Shown: piece by piece, positions 49,470-58,915 of the stretch
Numbering within the stretch: the stretch's first letter is position 1
How the letters are laid out: each line of letters starts with the position of its first letter
NCBI RefSeq assembly: GCF_009494395.1
Contig: NZ_VZCB01000101.1
Location: 124,001 to 188,000 of the forward strand
Length of the DNA: 64,000 bases
Origin: Segatella copri
GTDB taxonomy: Bacteria; Bacteroidota; Bacteroidia; Bacteroidales; Bacteroidaceae
Reading direction: 5' to 3'
Program-made: the position numbers and the translations under genes
The notes under the pieces: generated by a model
Database searches by the model: none
What the model was told of the DNA's origin: nothing
Seen by the model: the letters and a program-made list of their open reading frames with translations, nothing else

Positions 49470-52400
49470 TTATCTTACTTCAACAACCTTGTTGGGATAA
49501 ACATACCAAAGATAACCGGTGATATTCTGGTATCCCATTTCACGCAACAAGTTCATATATCCACGAACCTGTTCCTGATGTTCTTCCTTTGGTTTACCAA
49601 ACTTGAAGTCAACAACTATCGTTTCATTCTCGTCTCTCATCACTCGGTCTGGTCGGAACTTAACAGCTTTTCCATCCACATATTTCACGATAGAGCATTC
49701 GTTCAATACTCTCCAGCGGTCAGAGAACCAGTCTTTTACCTGAGGAGAGGCAAGGCGCTGCTTAATCATCTTTTCCAATCTTTCATTGGATACGTTGTCA
49801 TCGTAGAGAATACCATCTATTTCCAATTGTTTGAGGGCACTTTCTACATCGGCTGAAGTCTTGATAGTAGAAAAAATGCTATGCAATACCGTACCCATTT
49901 TGATGTAGAACTTCTGCTGTTCTTCAGCTTCATCGCCCTCTACAAAGTCGCGACTCTTATTACTCTGCTTGAATTCCGGCAAATCCGGATTAGCACAAAG
50001 TACGATATCTGTCGGTTTCTCATCTTTCATGAAGACGTTCTCCGATTCTTTCTTCTCTTCGTGATTTTCTTCTTCTACGATGAGTTCACCGTAAGAGAAG
50101 TTGATATCTTCAGAAGACTCAGATCCTATTCCCGATAATTCTACAGGAACCCCAGTACTCTCCAAATTCCTGGCTACATTCTGAAGAACCGATTCTATCA
50201 AGTATGCGCGACTGTTCTGATTGCCTCGCTTGCCCAATACAAACAGACTATGGCTGGCACGGGTAAAGGCAACATATAGCAGGTTCAAATTATCCACTAC
50301 ATTCTGCAAATGCTCATGATGATAATCCCCCTCATAGATGGATTGCATCATGGCTTTTGCATTGAAGTCTATCGGTACGAGGGGCAGTTCATTGAATGGT
50401 TCCTCTTGTGGCTCACACCAGATAGTATTCATTTTTTCCAGTTTCCAGTCGCAGAAAGGCATGATTACATAATCAAATTCCAATCCTTTACTCTTATGGA
50501 TGGTGATAAGTCTGATTCCGTTAATTCCATCACAATGAATACTTTTCTCATGAATGGTATTGTCCCATTCCTTGAGAAAGGCATCTATATCGCTGCTGTT
50601 GTCTACAAGATATTCGTTCATCCTGTCATAGAAGGCACAGACATAAGCGCTTTGTTTCTTCATATCCTTTACCTTATCCATCCCCAAGGTAGCATAAAGA
50701 ATCTCCGTAAGCTCAAAGAGCGGTTTTTCCAGCAAGGTAGAACGCTGTTCCAATAATGTTTCAACCAAATGAGGATCCCTCAGATACTTGATTGCATATT
50801 TGGCGAGGGTAGCCTTTGCAATGGCATCATCCGGACAAGCCATGAGGCGCAATGCCACAATGAGGGTAGAAACAGCTTGGGAAGCATCCAGTCGGAAAGC
50901 CTCATCTGAGACCATCAGAAAATCAGAATTCTCCATAAAATAGGCAGCAATATCCTGAATGGCTTTATTGCTGCGCACCAGAATGGCAATCTTATTAGCT
51001 GGAACACCCATAGCCGTGAGCTCAGTTGCTATTTCCAGCGACTGCTTCATCATGCTTTCCGTGATGTCTTCTCCTCCAAGCAACTGCACTTCTACATATC
51101 CCTTTTTGCCCTTCTTCTCTGGTACTTTCTGACAAACATCGGCATAAGCATTTACCAATTGTTTTACCTGTTCCTGGTTAGAGCCTTTCAGCAACTCACA
51201 CTCCTGCTTGGCTGCTTCTACAAAGAAAGCATTATTGAAGGCGATGATATTGCGGTCTGAGCGATAATTGGTATCAAGAGTTTTCATTTCGAGCGACTTG
51301 GTTCCACCAAACTCATTCTCGATATTATTGAGTAATCGCCAATCACCCGATCTCCATCTATAGATACTCTGCTTTACGTCTCCCACGATGAGATTTCCCG
51401 CATTTTCCCTGCTCATGGTTTCCTCCAGCAGAACCTTGAAATTCTGCCATTGTATGGTACTAGTGTCCTGGAACTCATCTATCATCACATGATCAAGTTG
51501 AGTTCCTATCTTTTCAAAGATAAAAGGCGAGTCGCTGTCTTCAACCAAAGCATGGAGCAGAGTCTGAGTATCACTCAACAGGAAACGGTTGGCTATCTGG
51601 TTCAGCTCTCTCACTTTCTGGTCGATGCTACCCAGCAGGCGCAACTGGTTGAGATGCTTCATCGTAAGGGTAGCGCTCTTGTAGCTCTTCACCCATTCCG
51701 GTCTTTTCTCTTCCGAGAATTTCAAGATAGGATAAAGCTTATCAGATACAAACATAAACAAAGGCGATTGCTCCTTTACATCACTTTTCTTAACCCAAGC
51801 CTCCGGACTTTCATAACATTTATGGAAGGTGGCATTTATCAAGTCATCTTCATCATATTTGCCATTCTTCAACTTATTGAAATAGCTCCAGATTCCCCTG
51901 GTTTTTCCAGCCAGATCATCAGCAGTATATCCACCTTCTTCAAGACTATCAAAGAAAGTTGCGGCAATCTCCTGCAGTTTTTCTCTTGTCTGTCTTCTGA
52001 TTTCTTTCATCTTGGCAGTAAATTCCTTGAAGAATCCTTCCTTTGACATGCACTGATTCAGAGCATCAGAATTTTCCTTATAATAATCCTTGAAGATATT
52101 CTCACCAAATTTCTTGATGGGGCCTATTACATTCCAACTTCTATCATCGTCAATACTTTCCTGAATGTAATCCAAGATCCAGAAGAGTAGACGGTCAGTA
52201 CTGGTTAAACTTTCTATCAGTTCATCCACAGCCTGCTGTTCTACCTGATAATCGTTCAATCCAATACGTAGATTAGCTGTGAGATCCAGTTCTCGAGCCA
52301 GATTACGCAATACCCCCTGAAAAAAAGTATCAATGGTCTGTACGCGGAAGTAATTGTAGTTATGCAAGAGGAGTCTCAGGGCTTCTGCTGCATTCTTTCT

Positions 52401-52664
52401 TATTATTTCTTCTGAAAGATGGGGCAAGGCAATCTTGATTTGCTCAAGATAGCCATTCGATTCTTCCAGTCCCTGCGCAATACCATAGAGCTGACTCAAT
52501 ATACGCATCTTCATCTCTTCTGTTGCCTTGTTGGTAAAGGTCACAGCGAGAATGGTGCGATAAACCATCGGATTCTCTATCACGAGAGTCATGTATTCTT
52601 TGGCGAGAGTGAAGGTCTTGCCCGATCCTGCACTTGCCTTATATACAGTTAATTGTGAATTCAT
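49470..52664 (-). CDS. AddA-like UvrD-family helicase-nuclease
   Basis: 1064 residues of the UvrD/RecB type. Helicase motif I is YKASAGSGKTFTLAKEYM, motif II VMIDEFQDTSTIQWQNF, and motifs V/VI appear around LITIHKSKGLEFDYVIMP and YVAFTRASHSLFVLG. The C-terminal nuclease domain has VVDFKFGKPKEEH, with the Asp and Lys of the RecB family. It is the motor partner of the AddB-like protein just downstream. With RecN and the PD-(D/E)XK subunit it would resect breaks for recombination. It is preceded by the DUF5686 gene at a 42 bp distance. Confidence 0.93.
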   Translation of the reverse strand: MNSQLTVYKASAGSGKTFTLAKEYMTLVIENPMVYRTILAVTFTNKATEEMKMRILSQLYGIAQGLEESNGYLEQIKIALPHLSEEIIRKNAAEALRLLLHNYNYFRVQTIDTFFQGVLRNLARELDLTANLRIGLNDYQVEQQAVDELIESLTSTDRLLFWILDYIQESIDDDRSWNVIGPIKKFGENIFKDYYKENSDALNQCMSKEGFFKEFTAKMKEIRRQTREKLQEIAATFFDSLEEGGYTADDLAGKTRGIWSYFNKLKNGKYDEDDLINATFHKCYESPEAWVKKSDVKEQSPLFMFVSDKLYPILKFSEEKRPEWVKSYKSATLTMKHLNQLRLLGSIDQKVRELNQIANRFLLSDTQTLLHALVEDSDSPFIFEKIGTQLDHVMIDEFQDTSTIQWQNFKVLLEETMSRENAGNLIVGDVKQSIYRWRSGDWRLLNNIENEFGGTKSLEMKTLDTNYRSDRNIIAFNNAFFVEAAKQECELLKGSNQEQVKQLVNAYADVCQKVPEKKGKKGYVEVQLLGGEDITESMMKQSLEIATELTAMGVPANKIAILVRSNKAIQDIAAYFMENSDFLMVSDEAFRLDASQAVSTLIVALRLMACPDDAIAKATLAKYAIKYLRDPHLVETLLEQRSTLLEKPLFELTEILYATLGMDKVKDMKKQSAYVCAFYDRMNEYLVDNSSDIDAFLKEWDNTIHEKSIHCDGINGIRLITIHKSKGLEFDYVIMPFCDWKLEKMNTIWCEPQEEPFNELPLVPIDFNAKAMMQSIYEGDYHHEHLQNVVDNLNLLYVAFTRASHSLFVLGKRGNQNSRAYLIESVLQNVARNLESTGVPVELSGIGSESSEDINFSYGELIVEEENHEEKKESENVFMKDEKPTDIVLCANPDLPEFKQSNKSRDFVEGDEAEEQQKFYIKMGTVLHSIFSTIKTSADVESALKQLEIDGILYDDNVSNERLEKMIKQRLASPQVKDWFSDRWRVLNECSIVKYVDGKAVKFRPDRVMRDENETIVVDFKFGKPKEEHQEQVRGYMNLLREMGYQNITGYLWYVYPNKVVEVR

Positions 52665-52706
52665 ATATAGCTTTGAATTTTATCTTATTTTTAAGTTTTA
52701 AACAGT

Positions 52707-54731
52707 TTACCAGTTTCTGAACAGTTCGAAACCGAAGCGACAACCGATACCATCAAATGAGGCATTATGGAATGCTGCGAAGACACCCAAAGTCATCAGT
52801 CGGGTAGTAACTCCATATCCTAATTCCGAATAAGGATGCAGATGACGGACAACAAGGGAACTGATGTACAGCCTTTCCTTCTCTATGAATCTTCCTATCA
52901 GCGGGACCCATGCCACAGCCAGCATCGGAGCTTCGTATGTAAAATTGGTGCGGGCGTAATAATCGCTGGCATTATACCATTGAGAACTGAGCAGTTCGAA
53001 CTCTCCGCTCCAGTCATCATTCCAGCCTCCAGGTATGTTATTGTCATGGAAATTTGTGTAGTCTACAAAATCCCAATGATCGCCTTTCTTGGTATAGAAG
53101 CCCGTACCCACTCTAAGCGAGTAGGAGCGGCGACGGGAGGAATAGAAAATACTCTGAGCATCCATTTCTACCCGTTCATATTCGATATTGGAGCCAAAGA
53201 GACCCTTGATTCCACGTTCATAGTCCAGAGTGAGAATGGGGCCACGCTTTCCTTTAGGCGACCATTGTATGCCAATGGCTGGGGCGGACGACTTATAGCT
53301 TGAAGGATAGCCGTGGGATGTATAAAACGTCGGATTTACAGCCAGACGCTTATGGTTAACAAGACCCACCTCAAATGCCAGATGCTGGTTGAAACGCCAA
53401 TGGTTGGTTATCTTCAGATAATCGTTCTTGAACTCATAATTGCTGATGGTATCTGTCGGCGTATCCATATCAACAAACTTCCGTGCCACCCGATTGGTTG
53501 TGATATGGTTGCCATTACCCATTTCTGCCTTGAGATAACCTTCATGAAGGTTGTTATATCTAAAGATAAAAGGCAAGCGGAAATAGAAACGATGCTGTCT
53601 CATACTATATCCACCCTTGAATTGCAAACTGAGCAGAAAGTTGTGGTCAAAAGCATATTGCGTTCTCAGGTCGAACTTATATACCAATCCCTTGCGTTCA
53701 GAGTAACCCATATAGAGCGGATTAAAGATAGGACTCAGCTTGAAATAGCCCTGATTTTCCTTACCGAAATCTTGAGAAATACGGTTCAGCATATTATCGC
53801 CTACCATATCCCAAAGTACATTTTTTACAAAATCATTTTCCTTATGAGCTAAAGTATCCTTGATGTTCTTGTAGTAAGATTGATAAAGACTCTCTTCGTC
53901 CAGGTTTAATTCCTCCGGTCTCACTCTTGCCATGATAGCCGTATCAGATAATTGCTTGAGCGAATCAGCCTGTAAATCGGGCAAATCATATACCGTAACA
54001 TATCTTCCAACAATCTTATTGCCAAGGAACCGGAAATTTGCTCTCATATCACATCTTTTTGGAACCAGCGACTTAAAGCCTTCCGCTCCCATCTTCACAG
54101 AGATGAAGAAGCGGGTCATATCATATTCACCTTCAAAATCAACCATACTGATTTTTCCGGTCTTGCTGTCAACAATCGCCCTGGTAAGAACCGTCTGCGT
54201 ATTCCTGATTCTTGGATAAGCGTAAACCTGAGCCATGCCAAAGGGGAGAGGAGTGACCGAATACTTGTAATACATCCGATTGGACCGATGGAAAGGGGAG
54301 AGGATGTTCTCCTGAAAGAGATTTTCTTCATACACATTTGGAGTCATGTATCTCAACGCCTGTTCCATCGTTCGACTCCTGTGCGGAATGGTACTGATGC
54401 CAAAAATGCGCTTGTTTATCAACTGACCATTAGCATCATGACTCATCCGGTTGTAATACTCGCTGATGAACTTTCTTCCACCTCCGTGAGCCACAGCATA
54501 CATGGTTGGAACGAGCATGAGCAGGGCATTACGCCGATTTGTACGAAGTTGGAATTTTGTATATGCGCAAGAGGTATGAGCCGCTCTGCCGGTAGTATCT
54601 ACAGTCTGGGCATATTGAAATATCAAATGCATCACCGAATCAGCATAGGCGTCTTTCGGTGACGATCTTCTGGCACAAGCCCAACAAGGCAGCAGCGTGA
54701 AGAACAAGAGGCATAATAGATATTTCTTCAT
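52707..54731 (-). CDS. DUF5686 family outer-membrane protein
   Basis: 674 residues with the start at the ATG ending at 54731 (MKKYLLCLLFFTLLPCWACARR); a longer frame begins at 54803 but passes through the promoter and terminator region. The signal peptide is followed by a DUF5686 periplasmic region (about 25-300) and a C-terminal beta-barrel of about 350 residues, with alternating aromatic strands ending in FRNW as expected for an outer-membrane protein. Function unknown; no carboxypeptidase-like regulatory domain is seen. It begins the unit DUF5686-addA-addB, each following within 55 bp. Confidence 0.85.
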   Translation of the reverse strand: MKKYLLCLLFFTLLPCWACARRSSPKDAYADSVMHLIFQYAQTVDTTGRAAHTSCAYTKFQLRTNRRNALLMLVPTMYAVAHGGGRKFISEYYNRMSHDANGQLINKRIFGISTIPHRSRTMEQALRYMTPNVYEENLFQENILSPFHRSNRMYYKYSVTPLPFGMAQVYAYPRIRNTQTVLTRAIVDSKTGKISMVDFEGEYDMTRFFISVKMGAEGFKSLVPKRCDMRANFRFLGNKIVGRYVTVYDLPDLQADSLKQLSDTAIMARVRPEELNLDEESLYQSYYKNIKDTLAHKENDFVKNVLWDMVGDNMLNRISQDFGKENQGYFKLSPIFNPLYMGYSERKGLVYKFDLRTQYAFDHNFLLSLQFKGGYSMRQHRFYFRLPFIFRYNNLHEGYLKAEMGNGNHITTNRVARKFVDMDTPTDTISNYEFKNDYLKITNHWRFNQHLAFEVGLVNHKRLAVNPTFYTSHGYPSSYKSSAPAIGIQWSPKGKRGPILTLDYERGIKGLFGSNIEYERVEMDAQSIFYSSRRRSYSLRVGTGFYTKKGDHWDFVDYTNFHDNNIPGGWNDDWSGEFELLSSQWYNASDYYARTNFTYEAPMLAVAWVPLIGRFIEKERLYISSLVVRHLHPYSELGYGVTTRLMTLGVFAAFHNASFDGIGCRFGFELFRNW

Positions 54732-54741
54732 ACAAATAAAA

Positions 54742-54771
54742 AATCGGGAACAGAACAGTCTGTACCCGATT
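54742..54771 (-). terminator. Terminator of rpoD, overlapping the next promoter
   Basis: AATCGGG-A-ACAGA (54742-54754) pairs with TCTGT-A-CCCGATT (54759-54771), with one A-A mismatch and a 4 nt loop. On the minus strand it is followed by TTTTTTATTTG. It lies between rpoD and DUF5686. Confidence 0.75.
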
Positions 54772-54772
54772 G

Positions 54773-54804
54773 CAAAGTTAACTATATCTGCGCAAATATC
54801 CAAA
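54773..54804 (-). promoter_or_regulatory. Promoter for the DUF5686-addA-addB unit
   Basis: On the minus strand TTTG (54801-54804), a 20 bp spacer and TAACTTTG (54773-54780), perfect to consensus. The predicted start site (about 54767) falls in the first arm of the rpoD terminator. Confidence 0.8.
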
Positions 54805-54806
54805 TT

Positions 54807-55682
54807 TTAACCTAGATATTTTGCAAGAATTTTTATATTTCCGGATTCACGCAACTTTGTAATGCTTTTTTCGCGTATTTGGCGAACACGTTCACGCGTC
54901 AATCCCATCTTGTCGCCAATCTCTTCCAAACCCTTTTCGGTTTCTCCGATGCCATAGCATGCACACAGGATTTTGCGTTCTCTTTCCTTCAAGACCTTAT
55001 CAAGAACAGCTCTCAATTCCTGAGCCATACTTTCATGATCAACGCCTTTGTCTGTACGGCTATCATCACCACTCGACATCACATCAACCATGGCATTATC
55101 GTCATCATCAGATCCGAATGGGGCATCAATACTTACATGATGACCACTCGCCATCATGCTCTGGGCTATCTTGTCTTCGTCAACGCCCGTTCTATCAGAA
55201 ATTTCCTGCACGCTTGGCCTACGCAGATTCTCCTGTTCGAACTTGTTGATTTCCTGATTTACCTTATTCAGTGAACCTACCTGGTTGAGAGGCAGTCTGA
55301 CGATACGACTCTGTTCAGCTATAGCCTGCAAAATACTCTGACGAACCCACCATACCGCATAGGATATAAACTTAAAACCTCTCGTTTCATCAAATCGTTC
55401 AGCCGCCTTGATAAGTCCGATGTTGCCTTCATCAATCAAGTCGGTAAGTGTCAATCCCTGATGCTGGTATTGTTTAGCTACAGACACCACAAAGCGCAGG
55501 TTGGCTTCTACCAATCTATTCTTAGCTCTTTCGCCAGCTCTACCTCCCTTACGGATAATCTGAGCCAGTTCTATTTCCTCATCGATAGAAATCATGGGCG
55601 CACGACCTATCTCAACAAGATACTTGTCGAGCGCCTCACTATTACGATTTGTTATACTTTTCTGTATCTTAAGTTGTCTCAT
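54807..55682 (-). CDS. rpoD: Primary sigma factor RpoD (sigma-ABfr type)
   Basis: 291 residues, short as in Bacteroidota, without the large N-terminal region 1.1 of E. coli sigma-70. Visible are region 1.2 (DKYLVEIGRAPMISIDEEI), region 2 (LRFVVSVAKQYQHQGLTLTD, DEGNIGLIKAAERFDE, and FISYAVWWVRQSILQAI of 2.3/2.4), region 3 (RLPLNQVGSLNKVNQEI) and region 4 (EEIGDKMGLTRERVRQIREK). This is the factor that reads the TTTG / TAnnTTTG promoters seen throughout the window. Its own upstream region has only a weak match, TATATTCG. Confidence 0.95.
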   Translation of the reverse strand: MRQLKIQKSITNRNSEALDKYLVEIGRAPMISIDEEIELAQIIRKGGRAGERAKNRLVEANLRFVVSVAKQYQHQGLTLTDLIDEGNIGLIKAAERFDETRGFKFISYAVWWVRQSILQAIAEQSRIVRLPLNQVGSLNKVNQEINKFEQENLRRPSVQEISDRTGVDEDKIAQSMMASGHHVSIDAPFGSDDDDNAMVDVMSSGDDSRTDKGVDHESMAQELRAVLDKVLKERERKILCACYGIGETEKGLEEIGDKMGLTRERVRQIREKSITKLRESGNIKILAKYLG

Positions 55683-55776
55683 ATCTGCTATATTTTCTTT
55701 TAGTTACACCCATTTAAGTGCGAATATAGCAAAAAAATCGATACGTTGTTACTTTTGATAACTTACTTTAACATAA

Positions 55777-57459
55777 TTATTTAACTGTCTCATTCTGAGA
55801 GAATTTCATAAAGGCGTCTTTATAGCCATTAAAAACATTGATATCTACCTCGCCTCGGATGCCTGCCACACGTCCATCTGGACAGAGCTGCCAGTAAACA
55901 AGATGAATGTCTGGCTTATATTCTCCATACCTTGCTATCCATACCAGATAGTTATGTTTAAGGTCCGGAGCCATTGATAGATAGCGGTTTACGAATATCT
56001 GACTGATGTAGAGTATCGGCTTGGTACCCGTAGCTCTCTCCACGATTCTTAGCCATGTTCTTACCCGGCTGAAGAGCACACCTACACCACCCATTTTTCT
56101 GATCTGGCTGGGCAGAGGCTCCACATCCAGCACTGGTGGAAAGTCGCCTTTGCGTATATAGCTGTGCTTCAGAAAATAATGCGCCTGCTGGGCTGCTGGC
56201 GAAATTGTACTGAAGAAGTGGTAACTGCCAACCTTGAATCCATGAGCCTTGGCTGCCAGATAGTCCTTCCTGTAATAGGGATTCAATAGCGAGGCACCTT
56301 CCGTACTCTTAATATAGATGTAGCGGATAGGGAAGTTGACTGCTCCAGATACCGTTTTCTTACTCAGTCTACCCAGATGCGTGATGCGCAGACGGTCCCA
56401 GTATATTGGATATTTCTTTCTTCCTTTTCCATGTTGATATTTGGAGATGTCGATACCATAGATACGCTCGGAAGTATAGACCAGTCGCTCTCCTTTATAT
56501 CTGTCATTTTTCCATTCACCTACGCGAAGTGGCTTTCTAGGAGCGATGCTGAATCCCCAGCCTTGTCGGACTCCATTCTGCCATTCTCCTTCATAGTATG
56601 TTCCGTCATAAGCCTGCCATCTGCCATATCCGTTTGCTTGATAAAGACTGTCAAACGACCCTTTATAGTAGCCGAGCGAATCCGGTTTCAGCTTATAGTT
56701 GATAGAACGGCGAAGGGTAGTTCCATGTGTCTTGGCAAGCGATGAGGCAAGGCGAGGAGAGAGTGCGGCAACACCATCCGGAGTCGTTTCTGAAGTTAAC
56801 TGGAAGAGATGAAGACCAGCCGTATTCCTGCCGTCCATGGCTTTCAAAAGTTCACAAGATTCGCTAGTCCACTTGCCATCTGCCTGTCTGAAAAACGCCT
56901 TGTAACTAATGCAGCGCACCAGTTTCACATGTCCTTTCTTTCGAATTTGTTTCAGTGAATCAAGCATTTTTCTTGCAGAATCTCTTAAGATGATTTCCCG
57001 CTGAGTATAGCCGCTTATTGGGTTATATCCGAGGTCTTGAACGGAGTGAGAATGTAAATAATAATTCAACTCTCCAACCTTCCATTTTGAGTCAGTATAT
57101 ACGCTATCAAGCGAATCAACTTTTTCTTTCAGGAGAGTATCTGCATCCACCTTCTGATAGCGGTTTTTACTGATGCTGCTATTGTATGCAGCAGCCAGTC
57201 TGCCCCCACACGAAGGTATGAGAGTCCATCGGTTCATAAAGTTGGCTGCCAGGCTTACCGTATCCTCATCAAAGCATAAGACCAGCTTGCCGTCTTGTCT
57301 CAGTTCGTAATGCGAATAAGCCTTGATAGTGGCTCTTGCCGCCATTACTCTCTCTCTGCTGGGATTGAGACAGTAATATATCCAATATCCCAGCGCTGCT
57401 AATACGACTACCAACAGGGCTCCAGCAATGCTGAAGCCCTTGATTCTATTGTTTTTCAT
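55777..57459 (-). CDS. Membrane-anchored MORN-repeat GH25 lysozyme-like protein
   Basis: 560 residues with the start at the ATG ending at 57459. An N-terminal helix (about 7-29) anchors it. A middle region (about 30-290) of unknown type precedes a short MORN-like part (YYEGEWQNGVRQGWGF, about 295-335), and a GH25 domain covers about 345-555. GH25 features are YGIDISKYQHG, YIYIKSTEGAS, VGSYHFFSTI and the catalytic strand FPPVLDVEPLPS. It overlaps the end of tilS by 14 bp, suggesting coupled translation. It probably cuts peptidoglycan at the membrane surface; the MORN part may position it. Confidence 0.88.
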   Translation of the reverse strand: MKNNRIKGFSIAGALLVVVLAALGYWIYYCLNPSRERVMAARATIKAYSHYELRQDGKLVLCFDEDTVSLAANFMNRWTLIPSCGGRLAAAYNSSISKNRYQKVDADTLLKEKVDSLDSVYTDSKWKVGELNYYLHSHSVQDLGYNPISGYTQREIILRDSARKMLDSLKQIRKKGHVKLVRCISYKAFFRQADGKWTSESCELLKAMDGRNTAGLHLFQLTSETTPDGVAALSPRLASSLAKTHGTTLRRSINYKLKPDSLGYYKGSFDSLYQANGYGRWQAYDGTYYEGEWQNGVRQGWGFSIAPRKPLRVGEWKNDRYKGERLVYTSERIYGIDISKYQHGKGRKKYPIYWDRLRITHLGRLSKKTVSGAVNFPIRYIYIKSTEGASLLNPYYRKDYLAAKAHGFKVGSYHFFSTISPAAQQAHYFLKHSYIRKGDFPPVLDVEPLPSQIRKMGGVGVLFSRVRTWLRIVERATGTKPILYISQIFVNRYLSMAPDLKHNYLVWIARYGEYKPDIHLVYWQLCPDGRVAGIRGEVDINVFNGYKDAFMKFSQNETVK

Positions 57460-58846
57460 TATTCTGCACAAGTTCTATTTCCAAAATTATTTGGGTTTGA
57501 TCTGTTATCTTGCTCCTGTCAGAAGTTCTTTCACCTACCAGCCATATGATTTCGCCCTGGCTGTCGGTAATGACATGTTGCCCCATCTTCTGTACCACAT
57601 TCCGCTTGCGGTCGGTAAGATAATCGCTTACCAATTTACTTCCTTTCATACCGAAAGGGTAGAACCGGTCACCCTTTTCGCATAGGCGATAGGTTAGTGG
57701 AAAACTTACTTTATCTGCATCAAGCGTTATCAGATGACTGCTCTTGCTTGGAGTGAAGTCAGCAGTCCGTGGATAGCAATGAAGTTTTATCTTCAAGCTT
57801 TTTCCTAAGTTGTAATTACCTTCTTCCGGCAAGCGGAACGGGCGTTCACTCTGAATGGTATCCAAATCAGCCAAAGCCGTAACCAACAATTGATTTCTAT
57901 CGATGGCAACCATATAACTGCCATTCTTCCAGAGCTTTCCCACGCCACCGTCCTTGGCAACCAGACTCTCATAAATATCATCAATCACATCACCATGAAA
58001 GCCATATTTTCCCAGTTCGCTGTGAAGCATGAATTCAGGAGAAGGAGCTTTCATGATGGGTTGCTTCTGCAGGCAAATCACATGCTCATCTGCCGAGCCT
58101 TCATTGCAAAAGTCCTTGACGCCTGCATCAGCTCTATCATGATTCATCAATCCCTCCAGCATCGTTTTCGCCTGCCTCAGATATTTTGCAGTCTGGTCGA
58201 TGTTCTCCTTGGCAGCCGGATTGATTGTTTCGAGTAATGGAATCACGTGATGGCGGATTCTATTGCGCAGAGCATCATCCTCCAGATTGGTAGAATCGGT
58301 TACATAATCCTGCCCTTGCAACTGGAGATAGTCTAGAATATCCTGACGGCTGATGCAGAGTAGGGGGCGCAGGATGTTTCCATTTTTGGGAGCAATGCCA
58401 GCCAGTCCGTCCACGCCACTGCCTCTGAGCAGGTTAAGAATAACTGTTTCTACGTTGTCATCCCGGTGATGAGCCACACAGATGCCATCGGCTTCAATAT
58501 CCTTAGCCAGTTGGGCAAAATATCGATAACGCAGGTCGCGGGCAGCCATCTCGATGCTCACTTTGTGCTGACAGGCGTAAAACTGAGTATCAAAATGAAT
58601 GCGATGCAACGTTATACCAAGTCTTTCGCAAAGATTGACGCAGAATTGTTCATCGCGCTCGCTCTCTTCACCACGCAGATGAAAATTGCAATGGGCAGCG
58701 CTTACGCTCACTCCCAGTTGTTGCAAGATTAAGAGCAACGCCACGCTGTCGGCTCCACCTGATAGGGCAACTATATATCTGCCACGACTTTTAAAAAGAT
58801 TGTGGTGGATGATGTATTTCCTGACGATAGACTCTATCTTGTTCAT
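57446..58846 (-). CDS. tilS: tRNA(Ile)-lysidine synthase
   Basis: The 466-residue enzyme turns C34 of tRNA-Ile(CAU) into lysidine, so that the codon AUA is read as Ile. The PP-loop ATP motif is VALSGGADSVALLLIL (about residue 28), with CVAHHRDDNVETVILNL and LRPLLCISRQDILDYL further on. A C-terminal TilS domain (about 380-465) with KGDRFYPFGMKGSKLVSDYL completes it. The gene is upstream of the MORN-GH25 gene and overlaps it. Confidence 0.96.
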   Translation of the reverse strand: MNKIESIVRKYIIHHNLFKSRGRYIVALSGGADSVALLLILQQLGVSVSAAHCNFHLRGEESERDEQFCVNLCERLGITLHRIHFDTQFYACQHKVSIEMAARDLRYRYFAQLAKDIEADGICVAHHRDDNVETVILNLLRGSGVDGLAGIAPKNGNILRPLLCISRQDILDYLQLQGQDYVTDSTNLEDDALRNRIRHHVIPLLETINPAAKENIDQTAKYLRQAKTMLEGLMNHDRADAGVKDFCNEGSADEHVICLQKQPIMKAPSPEFMLHSELGKYGFHGDVIDDIYESLVAKDGGVGKLWKNGSYMVAIDRNQLLVTALADLDTIQSERPFRLPEEGNYNLGKSLKIKLHCYPRTADFTPSKSSHLITLDADKVSFPLTYRLCEKGDRFYPFGMKGSKLVSDYLTDRKRNVVQKMGQHVITDSQGEIIWLVGERTSDRSKITDQTQIILEIELVQNNEKQ

Positions 58847-58888
58847 TGCCTTGATACTTTACCTGATTATTTATATACTTGATACTTA

Positions 58889-58906
58889 ACCTATTATATA
58901 ATAGGT
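58889..58906. repeat. 18 bp perfect palindrome between tilS and kdsB
   Basis: ACCTATTATATAATAGGT reads the same on both strands. It lies directly after the kdsB stop on the minus strand. The T-run is poor, so it is a weak terminator at best, or a protein-binding site. Two AAGTATCAAG words flank it on the minus strand. Confidence 0.5.
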
Positions 58907-58915
58907 AATATTGTT

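Noticed and set aside
46423..52664. Novel anti-phage defence system made of nuclease and helicase
   Set aside because: The domain order, four-Cys cluster and pairing fit AddAB-type recombination enzymes, found generally in this phylum.
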